Source: Saccharicrinis sp050589685
Lineage (GTDB): Bacteria > Bacteroidota > Bacteroidia > Bacteroidales > Marinilabiliaceae
Direction of reading: 5' to 3'
DNA length: 64,000 nucleotides
NCBI RefSeq assembly: GCF_050589685.1
Contig: NZ_JBNGOS010000015.1
Coordinates: forward strand, 73,510-137,509
The notes beneath the pieces were generated by a model. The model was not told where the DNA came from. It saw only the letters and a list, made by a program, of their open reading frames with translations, and made no database searches. Below are positions 57,625-64,000 of this stretch, in pieces. The number at the start of each line of letters is the position of its first letter. Within the stretch, counting starts at the first letter, position 1. The translations under genes and the position numbers were made by a program.

Positions 57625-58185
57625 TTAGCGTTTATAATAATTAAGCACTTTCTTTTGGTAAAGATTCCATCGGTTTGCGTTTTACGTGCTAATATTCTGT
57701 AATCAATTGAAGAGCTATACTTAAGCAGGCTTAATACTTCTTCCAGAGAATCATTCTGGAAAGTCGCCTCAAAAGACGAATAGTCCTCCTCGGTTGGGTG
57801 CCTCAATAAATACGACCGAAGCGCTTTTCGATAACATTTTATTTGTTTCTTTAAGTTTTATTAAGGAAAACACACCTGTTACTATTAACGCTACAATAGT
57901 AATAGCAGAAGCTGCATAAAAACACTTGTATATGCTATACGCCAAATTAGTTTTATTGTCTTTTGGCCACAAATGTACATTATGTCGAACCTTATTTAAT
58001 ATAAAATTTAAAACCTTTGTATTACCGCCAATCAAATTAACAATGTTATCACAGTCATTGTTCATAGATTCCTTAATCCCAATAGTTTTGTTCGAACTTA
58101 GCCACTTTTCAGCCCTAATCTGTTCAATCGCACCGTCCAGATCGTTCATATAATTGTTTAATACTTCTTTATCCTTTTGTTGCAT
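57625..58185 (-). pseudogene. fecR anti-sigma gene with internal deletion
   Basis: Two adjoining frames together match the intact FecR at 50198-51229. The N-terminal part (MQQKDKE..., membrane segment, ending VVFIEAPN) is in one frame. The C-terminal part (FEATFQNDSLEEVLSLLK) is in another. The junction lies near 57778-57793; about 490 bases encoding the periplasmic FecR domain are missing relative to the intact copy. A further 1-base shift near the end moves the stop. The protein would keep the cytoplasmic and membrane parts only. It lies between the sigma gene and susC, the usual place for a fecR, so the expected partner has been lost. Confidence 0.85.
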
Positions 58186-58526
58186 GCTGTTCTTATATAA
58201 TAGCTTGTAATATTCCGAACATCAATTGATTTTCCATCATTTGATCCATGAATTTACAATAACTTCTACTTACTATATCCATAGTTAAAACAAATCTCAT
58301 GATGATTTTATATATTTTTTTGCATTTCTTTAAGGTTTAACAGAAACTACACTCCTACATAGCTTATTACAAGCTTTTTATGCAAATTTAAATAGATTAT
58401 TTTTATTTTTTTGGGGGGAGGACAATCAAATAATAAGCTGCTGTCAAAATAGGATCTTATTATACACTACCCAATAGTGTCAGAATATTAGGGTCTGGAT
58501 ACGTAAACAAAGCGTTTACTTCATGT
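58186..58526. other. Intergenic region between sigma gene and broken fecR
   Basis: About 340 bases without a credible gene. The first 140 bases match the sequence upstream of the intact fecR (for example tatatccatagttaaaacaa here against tatatccacagctatgataa at about 51323), so the regulatory part was duplicated together with the gene. A run of T then G (near 58404-58417) is low-complexity. No promoter could be called with confidence. Confidence 0.5.
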
Positions 58527-59108
58527 TTATTGCAGGAAAAGTGAAAAGTACAAAGTAAGGGCCAATGCTTCGTTTTTCAATCTGCTCTTCAAAAACTTTA
58601 AGGCCTCAGAGATATTGTTATCCACCGTTCCGGGAGAAATACCTAATTCTTCGGCTATTTCTTTTGCACTTAATCCTTCCTTTCTGCTCTTGACAAAGAT
58701 GGTTTTACGACGTTGCGGCAATTTTTCGATCAATTCATTAACGTGTTCCAGTACAGAAGCGTAATACAATCTTTCATCAGATTTATCTTCAACATCGCTT
58801 ATCGCAATAGCCTCGCGCACATAAGCCCGGTGATAAGACTTGCTTCTAAAGTATTTTAGTATATCGTTATACGCAATTGTAAAAAGGTACGATTTAAAAG
58901 ATGTATTAATTTTTAACGTCTTTCTTTTTTCCCATACTTTAATAAAAACTTCTTGAACCAACTCTTCAGCCTCAGTTTCCGACTTCAGGTACCTAAAAGA
59001 GAAAGCAAACAGTTTTTTCGCATAAATTTCGAAAAGTTTATCAAAAGCATACACGTCATCTTTTAACAGCTTCTCTATTAAAATATTATCCCGGGAACTA
59101 TTTGGCAT
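58527..59108 (-). CDS. ECF-type RNA polymerase sigma factor
   Basis: The 193-residue protein has region 2 at about 18-80 (AFDKLFEIYAKKLFAF, ELVQEVFIKVWEKR) and region 4 at about 125-180 (LPQRRKTIFVKSRKEGLSAKEIAEELGIS with a helix-turn-helix). No region 1 or 3 is present, as is usual for ECF factors. It should direct transcription of the downstream susCD and perhaps the PUL enzymes once freed by FecR. Its adjacent fecR is broken, so control may depend on the other FecR at 50198-51229, or it may be partly constitutive. It is first in its direction after a hairpin at 59267-59300. Confidence 0.95.
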   Translation of the reverse strand: MPNSSRDNILIEKLLKDDVYAFDKLFEIYAKKLFAFSFRYLKSETEAEELVQEVFIKVWEKRKTLKINTSFKSYLFTIAYNDILKYFRSKSYHRAYVREAIAISDVEDKSDERLYYASVLEHVNELIEKLPQRRKTIFVKSRKEGLSAKEIAEELGISPGTVDNNISEALKFLKSRLKNEALALTLYFSLFLQ

Positions 59109-59266
59109 ATATCAGAATACTTGTTTTTTAATCGTTTTTATAAAAAAGTGCACAGGGATATTTGCAACATTTTTAGCACTTCACTTTACAATGATTTTGC
59201 AATTATAAATATATTTTTTCATTTTTTAAGTGCTGAATTAAATTATATAGTTGGCATAAACCAATA

Positions 59267-59300
59267 CAGGGGCTGTCTGCAACGCTGAAGGCAGCCCCTG
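59267..59300 (-). terminator. Hairpin after NagB/PIG-L gene
   Basis: A perfect 9-bp stem (CAGGGGCTG / CAGCCCCTG) with a 16-base loop begins 7 bases past the stop of the gene at 59307. The sequence after it on the minus strand (TATTGGTTTAT) is only moderately T-rich. It likely terminates the CBM9-NagB transcript. Confidence 0.7.
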
Positions 59301-59306
59301 TTAATT

Positions 59307-61625
59307 TTATCCCTCCATTGATTTTTCCAGTTCGCGAGCTTGATCCAGGAATTCCTCCACATTCATCTCTTTAATGAAGATAAGTCCGTGACTGGCTCGT
59401 ATATTCGGATTTTCATTGGTATAGAAATAATCTTTACCCAGCAAATACTGAACATTATCCAACTGCTCCACCCAAATATTCTTGGCTAAGGTACTGAATT
59501 TGCCATCGTGTTCATAACTTGGGAATGATGCATTAACCTGGCTCAGGTAACAATCTGAGAACGACTTATCCAATACGTCTAAACCATTGATACTTACCGG
59601 CACCATTACGTTAACATCCGAAGGCGCAAATTTGAACCAAACGTTTCTGTATCCCCAGATTCTAAGTTGGCTTAAATCTTCTTCCTTGCTCCATAAACGC
59701 ACTGCATCGGCTATTGCCTGCAGTACTTTATAGTGTGTATCGGGTCCGCTCCCCTCAGGATCCAGGGCCAGTGAAATAACGGTAGGTTTTTCTTTCCTGA
59801 ACTCCTCCAGGATAGGCAGCACATCGCGTTCGCGGTTAGGTTGCTCCGTAAAGATATCGCCGGTATAAAAGCCCAGGCGCAAATGACGGACATTTTTCAC
59901 CTGAACACCGGAGTGAGCCCACACCAGCTCTTCTTCAAATTCACGTATCATCCCCTTCAGTTTTTGAATCTTAGGTGGGTTCTTTTGTCCGTCGTAACTT
60001 TCTCTAATATTAGCCAGGATAGCATTGATCGTATTACGCAAGTCATCATAAGACTTTACTTCCCAAATAGATACTATAGCTCTGATTACACGGTGACATA
60101 AGCCCCTGACTCTTTCCAATGGCTCATCCGATGCTACATTCAGCAAGAAGTGATAAACATCCTTGTCCCATTTATATTTGTATCCTGACTCAAAAAAGTC
60201 GGGAAAATTAATCATCTGAATACGACCCTCATCTAACAGTTTTTTGGTACTATTTAAGGTATCTGTAACAAAATGATTAGTTACAGCAGTAAAACCGGAG
60301 GTGAGTACCGAAAAAATAGATTTGTTCGATTTTTCGAGCAAGGTACTATTTACATGAGGCTGTATTCCCAGTTGGATATCATCGTGGTGAGGGCCTGTGT
60401 GATAAAACACCTGGTCTTTTTCGGTTCTTAATCCTGTTTCAATCTTAGCAATTACCGAATTAATAACCTCCTTCACTGTATCCAGAGAAAGATTCGGAAT
60501 CTGCCTACAATAAGGATCCGCCATTAAGTCGGATAGTTCTAGCTTAGGGCCATACTTATTAATACGCTTACAGAGATCAATAATTGCCCGCTCCGTCTTT
60601 TCGTGTGTCCATTCACCATTGCTATAATAGGCACTCACACTGTCGTTGAGCTTAACCCCTGCGCTTTTAGTCAGGTAAAAACGGCTGTTTTTAAGACTTT
60701 GCAGAACTGATGCAGGATACAATACCGACGCATCACTTTCCAAGGCATTTTTAACCACTGTTGCTTTTGCCTCTCCCGCCGCAAAAATGATGGCTACGGC
60801 CTCTTTGTTATAGGTTATCGATTCAAGGCCAATAGTGATGACCAACCTGTTTTTGGAAATCTCAATGCCTCCCAGGTCACCTGCGGCCTGCGCCTGTGTC
60901 TCGAAGTTGGTTTTGGTTAAACGTGTTGTTGAGAAATGATCGGCACCCCGGGTGTTAAAAGCTATGTGACCATCCGGGCCAATACCTCCAAGAAAGAAAC
61001 CAATACCTCCCTTCTCCCTAATTTTACGCTCGTATTCAACACACCAGTCATCAATCATAAAGATTGATTTTTGCTGCTCTTTTTCTTTTGCTGTTTTAGC
61101 TTCGCGATATCTTAAAGACAAATCAACGGTACTGTCCGGGAATACTTCTGAAAAGTGTTTTCCATCAACCAATGGGATTTCATCGGAATTGATTAGTAGC
61201 GCATTTTCGGGCTTCAAGCCAAATCCTTTAATATAGTATTCGTTCACATAGTGATAAAAACTGTTTTTTTGACTTGATCGAATGGGATAGAACTCGTCAA
61301 TCTGTACAAAATGCAACTTGCTCAAATCAGGCTTTTTATTCACTTTCAGACCGTTTTCTTCCCTTACTTTTTTACCTTTGGCATTGTCCCAGTTTTCTAA
61401 AAGATATTGCGTCCAGCGAATAAAATATTCCGGAGTTTTTCCTGTAGGAAGGCTAATGACTCCTTCGGGGTTTTCTGCCACCCATTCCAGAAACCGAAAT
61501 GCGGTAAACATACCCAATTTCGGAAAATTGTCTACCGGGATATAAGGTATTTTTGTGGTAGTTTTACTAACCCCGGATTTTTGTAAGTAATTCTTTTCTA
61601 CTTCTGAAAAATTTATTGCATTCAT
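59307..61625 (-). CDS. NagB-like deaminase fused to PIG-L deacetylase domain
   Basis: I start at the ATG at 61625, because the frame's upstream ATG at 61796 would overlap the preceding gene by 143 bases; this gives 772 residues. The first half (about 30-330) is a glucosamine-6-phosphate deaminase/isomerase domain: SLPTGKTP phosphate loop, QIDEFYP with D110, and GIGPDGHIAFN at 214-224. The catalytic Glu that follows in E. coli NagB (NEPGS) is Thr here (NTRGA). The second half (from about 400) has GPHHDDIQLG, like the PHPDD metal site of PIG-L deacetylases. No signal peptide is seen, so it is cytoplasmic. It probably channels amino sugars from the GH20 products into glycolysis. Confidence 0.88.
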   Translation of the reverse strand: MNAINFSEVEKNYLQKSGVSKTTTKIPYIPVDNFPKLGMFTAFRFLEWVAENPEGVISLPTGKTPEYFIRWTQYLLENWDNAKGKKVREENGLKVNKKPDLSKLHFVQIDEFYPIRSSQKNSFYHYVNEYYIKGFGLKPENALLINSDEIPLVDGKHFSEVFPDSTVDLSLRYREAKTAKEKEQQKSIFMIDDWCVEYERKIREKGGIGFFLGGIGPDGHIAFNTRGADHFSTTRLTKTNFETQAQAAGDLGGIEISKNRLVITIGLESITYNKEAVAIIFAAGEAKATVVKNALESDASVLYPASVLQSLKNSRFYLTKSAGVKLNDSVSAYYSNGEWTHEKTERAIIDLCKRINKYGPKLELSDLMADPYCRQIPNLSLDTVKEVINSVIAKIETGLRTEKDQVFYHTGPHHDDIQLGIQPHVNSTLLEKSNKSIFSVLTSGFTAVTNHFVTDTLNSTKKLLDEGRIQMINFPDFFESGYKYKWDKDVYHFLLNVASDEPLERVRGLCHRVIRAIVSIWEVKSYDDLRNTINAILANIRESYDGQKNPPKIQKLKGMIREFEEELVWAHSGVQVKNVRHLRLGFYTGDIFTEQPNRERDVLPILEEFRKEKPTVISLALDPEGSGPDTHYKVLQAIADAVRLWSKEEDLSQLRIWGYRNVWFKFAPSDVNVMVPVSINGLDVLDKSFSDCYLSQVNASFPSYEHDGKFSTLAKNIWVEQLDNVQYLLGKDYFYTNENPNIRASHGLIFIKEMNVEEFLDQARELEKSMEG

Positions 61626-61653
61626 TATTATTGGTTTTATTGGTTTTTCTGTA

Positions 61654-62280
61654 TTAATTGTTGAAAATAATCTCCCCAAAAAATTGAGGTAAATGAAAAT
61701 CCGGTTTCCTTGCCGTAATAGGATTCCAGGAAAGATAATGGGGAAACACCTGTTTATCTCCGCATTTGTAGAAGTTACAACTGGCTTGTACTCCATTCAA
61801 TTTCTCTATCTTATCGTGAATAAAAACGGAAATTGGTATTTTTACGCCCAAGGTCCAGTCGGTTTTCCTGTCGATTATTTCAATCCGATTGGAACCAAGC
61901 GATGGCTTCGTTACAATCTGTTGAAGGACAGAGGCTGGTATAACCTCCCTATTATTTCTTTCCGAACCGTAACCTCCCAAAATATTTCCGATACAATTGA
62001 ACTCGAGATTATAGTAGTTCTCCCCATCCAAGGATATAAAAAACTCGACGCAACTGTCTTCATATACAGGTTCGTTAAACGCTCTGTATACTGCTTTGGT
62101 GTTTGATTCTTCTACGAAAAATTTCAAATAAATATTTCCGCTGTCATAACCGATATTAAAACCCACGCGGACGTCGCTGGCATAATTCCAATTATTATTT
62201 TCAATACGATGCTCGTTTTTTAATGAATGTGGCCAATTATTTTCCGCGTTAGTTATTTCTGCGATTACAATCCTATTCAT
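61654..62280 (-). CDS. CBM9-like carbohydrate-binding protein without signal peptide
   Basis: The 208-residue protein has the pattern of family 9-like/DOMON modules: NIYLKFFVEES, a DSCVEFFISLDGENYYNLEFNC segment, WTLGVKIPISVF and the terminal FHLPQFFGEIIF. The start MNRIVIAEI lacks a signal peptide, and no better upstream start exists, so it may stay in the cytoplasm, unlike most CBM9 domains. It is 28 bases ahead of the NagB-like gene and 31 bases behind a 52-bp palindrome, so it is the first gene of a LacI-type controlled transcript. It could bind a sugar as an accessory factor; no catalytic residues are visible. Confidence 0.75.
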   Translation of the reverse strand: MNRIVIAEITNAENNWPHSLKNEHRIENNNWNYASDVRVGFNIGYDSGNIYLKFFVEESNTKAVYRAFNEPVYEDSCVEFFISLDGENYYNLEFNCIGNILGGYGSERNNREVIPASVLQQIVTKPSLGSNRIEIIDRKTDWTLGVKIPISVFIHDKIEKLNGVQASCNFYKCGDKQVFPHYLSWNPITARKPDFHLPQFFGEIIFNN

Positions 62281-62307
62281 GTGAACTATTTTTGATTAAG
62301 AACAGCA

Positions 62308-62315
62308 CAAAATTA
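62308..62315 (-). promoter_or_regulatory. Putative -7 box of CBM9/NagB operon
   Basis: On the minus strand the sequence TAATTTTG matches the Bacteroidota -7 consensus TAnnTTTG, 28 bases ahead of the CBM9-like start. Its 5' part overlaps the left edge of the 52-bp palindrome. The -33 element is not distinct. Confidence 0.5.
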
Positions 62316-62362
62316 GTAAAAAACATAGATGTGCACGTGCACTTTTATGTTTTTTACTAATT
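62311..62362. promoter_or_regulatory. 52-bp near-perfect palindrome, probable operator
   Basis: The 17-base arms aattagtaaaaaacata (62311-62327) and tatgttttttactaatt (62346-62362) are exact reverse complements. At the exact centre lies the 12-base palindrome gtgcacgtgcac (62331-62342), so only two base pairs of the 52 bp fail to match. The centre has the look of a LacI-family operator, and the whole could also fold as a long hairpin. It overlaps the putative -7 box of the CBM9/NagB operon; the LacI-type gene begins 1.4 kb away on the same strand. Confidence 0.75.
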
Positions 62363-62687
62363 ATTAACATGAAAATATGGTTAAACAACTATATTCTTGG
62401 TGGCAAATACAATCCTATATCATTCAATATGTGTCTTTTAACACAATATAAAAATCATAATGGCACTCTTTTGCTAAAATATTTTTTCTAGAAACCTCTA
62501 TACTCAATTGGCTCGAGCACATAATGGTATTCATTATAATATGCGCTTAGAATATAATGGAATGGGGCTAAAAGAGAAAGTAAAAAGTATAAAACAGAAC
62601 TTGGTCAGCAGTAAAAAGACGCAGTATAAATTTATTAAGATATATAAAATAACGCTTTCGTATTAATTACTCCAGAAATTTACCACA
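62363..62687. other. Gap between the palindrome and lacI-type gene
   Basis: About 325 AT-rich bases lie downstream of the lacI-type gene. I see no gene, no stable hairpin with a T-run, and no match to the nearby repeats. Confidence 0.4.
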
Positions 62688-63743
62688 TTATACCCATGCG
62701 GTATAATCTTTATAGTTTTCCTTAATCACAATTTCAATAGGTAACAGTTTCTGTTTGGGCACGTCTTTTTTAAAAGCCAGGTAGTCCACCAAAAGTGATA
62801 AGGCAGAACTGGCTTGAAGACCAGGGTTCTGATATATCAGGAATTCTATGTTCCCTTTCTTCAGGTGACTTCTGTTTTCATCAATCAAATCATAGCCTAT
62901 GAGTTTCAGGTCTAGAGAATATGCTTCAATTATATCGGCAATGTAATAAACTTTAGAGGTGGTAACATATACTCCCTTAATTTTCGGGAATTTATCCAAC
63001 AAAGCCATCAACTCTTTTTCCATGACTTTGGGATTGTTAATTGTAAGCTTCTTTATCTTATCTGCCCCAATGTTATTCTGGGCCATAAAATTGACGAATC
63101 CATTCTCTTTTTCCTGAATATGTCGTGCATTCGAAATATCCACATCAATATGAACAATCAAATACTCATCCGCTTTACCTACTACTTTCTTTAGGAGACT
63201 GGCAGCGGTTTCTCCACTTTTCACCAAATCCTGGCCAACATGACAAAGTGCGTTAATTTCTTTTATATCCGTATTAAATGTTGCATATGAAATACCTCTT
63301 TCCTCACACTTTTTGAAAAACTCAATTGCTTCATTATAAAAAATAGGCGCAACCAAAACTCCGTCGCATCCTTCCTTTAAAACTTGGTTTGCATTATAAG
63401 TAAAGCTTACCTCTTTTAAAGAATTAAACAAATGCATACTTACGTTTACACCAACAAAAGAGAGTTCTTTAATGGCTTTTTCAATGCCAGTCATTGCGCG
63501 CTTCCAGTAACTATCCAAATCTCCATCAGGAACCAAAACCGCTATTTTAAACAATGCACCTTTACGCAACGACTGTGCTGCTAAATTTGGTTGGTAATCA
63601 ATTCTATCTAAAATCAGTTTAATTTTATTATATGTATCTTTTGATACAATACCCCTTCCATGTATTACCCTGTCGACTGTTCCTCTGGAAACACCTGCCA
63701 TTTGTGCAATATCTTTAATCGTATAATTGGGATTAGATTTCAT
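62688..63743 (-). CDS. LacI-family transcriptional regulator
   Basis: The 351-residue protein has the LacI helix-turn-helix at about 8-27 (TIKDIAQMAGVSRGTVDRVI) followed by the hinge helix region (LAAQSLRKG), then a periplasmic-binding-protein-like sugar-sensing domain (about 65-340). It is likely a repressor that senses a sugar or its phosphate. The 52-bp palindrome at 62311-62362, ahead of the CBM9/NagB genes, is the best candidate operator, which would link amino-sugar catabolism to the PUL. The effector is not visible. Confidence 0.93.
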   Translation of the reverse strand: MKSNPNYTIKDIAQMAGVSRGTVDRVIHGRGIVSKDTYNKIKLILDRIDYQPNLAAQSLRKGALFKIAVLVPDGDLDSYWKRAMTGIEKAIKELSFVGVNVSMHLFNSLKEVSFTYNANQVLKEGCDGVLVAPIFYNEAIEFFKKCEERGISYATFNTDIKEINALCHVGQDLVKSGETAASLLKKVVGKADEYLIVHIDVDISNARHIQEKENGFVNFMAQNNIGADKIKKLTINNPKVMEKELMALLDKFPKIKGVYVTTSKVYYIADIIEAYSLDLKLIGYDLIDENRSHLKKGNIEFLIYQNPGLQASSALSLLVDYLAFKKDVPKQKLLPIEIVIKENYKDYTAWV

Positions 63744-63833
63744 TCCATCGATTTACCTTACTGAAATATAATTTGAGAATTACAAAAATGAACAAAATTC
63801 ATAAGATTGGCAAAAAAAGAAATAAAGCAGTAG

Positions 63834-64000
63834 TTTAAATCCACAATATGCATTAGAATTTCTATTACACATTGAAATTACTTTAAAACAAGACACTTCG
63901 TTGCATCACTTTCAACTCACCATAACGATGCTCCCGAAAGTAATCCATAGCCGTTAACTTAAGGGAACCTATTGGTACAAAAACACATACACAGACGGAC
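63834..64000. mobile_element. Second copy of the MITE-like element, cut by window end
   Basis: Positions 63834-63947 match 24075-24190 nearly base for base (taaatccacaatatgcatta then gaattt, through ctcccgaaagtaat), with mostly single-base differences. The element continues toward 64000, and its right end, about 200 bp from the left if like the other copy, lies outside the window. Confidence 0.6.

Noticed and set aside
61693..62106. 137-aa plus-strand open frame
   Set aside because: It is antisense to the CBM9-like gene and resembles no protein family.
63834..64000. Possible short coding segment (DYFREHRYGEL) in the repeat
   Set aside because: The reading is shared by both MITE-like copies but is short, has no start with context and is better explained as repeat DNA.
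1..64000. tRNA, rRNA or CRISPR array
   Set aside because: No cloverleaf-like or regularly spaced repeat pattern was seen in the gaps.

Overview
The window is about 60 kb of a giant polysaccharide utilization locus (PUL) from a Bacteroidota bacterium, probably marine and perhaps of the Marinilabiliales/Prolixibacteraceae type (the lineage is inference). The phylum call rests on a SusC/SusD pair with an N-terminal STN signalling domain, an ECF sigma factor with FecR-type anti-sigma genes, many lipoprotein and signal-peptide glycosidases, the Bacteroidota-type fused NagB/PIG-L protein, and AT-rich intergenic DNA with little Shine-Dalgarno signal. Every confident gene lies on the minus strand, so transcription runs from position 64000 toward 1.

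In transcription order: a LacI-type regulator (62688-63743); a CBM9-like protein and a NagB/PIG-L fusion (61654-62280 and 59307-61625), preceded by a striking 52-bp near-perfect palindrome and followed by a hairpin; an ECF sigma factor (58527-59108); a broken fecR (57625-58185); susC and susD (52201-57464) closed by a terminator; a scarred 0.9-kb gap with decayed GH78 sequence interrupted by a small repeat; an intact fecR (50198-51229). Then come about 50 kb of degradative enzymes: GH78, a GH67-like protein, GH29 (two), GH30 (two), GH3 (two), GH95, GH43, GH92, GH20 (two), an SGNH hydrolase, an alpha/beta-hydrolase esterase, a transglutaminase-fold lipoprotein and eleven S1 sulfatases (one cut by the window start).

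Taken together, the enzymes suit a heavily sulfated, branched glycan carrying fucose, N-acetylhexosamine, mannose, rhamnose, uronic acid and xylose/glucose/arabinose-type sugars. Almost all recognisable enzymes are exo-acting and exported. No polysaccharide lyase, clear endo-glycanase, sulfatase-maturase (anSME) or monosaccharide transporter was seen. The target could be an algal or diatom sulfated heteropolysaccharide or a sulfated glycoprotein glycan; the sequence does not decide. Sensing probably runs SusC STN domain - FecR - sigma factor, with a second layer from the LacI regulator.

The locus shows recent remodelling: two related fecR copies (one with a roughly 0.5-kb internal deletion), a ghost of a second GH78, MITE-like repeats, and several sulfatase pairs that look like paralogues.
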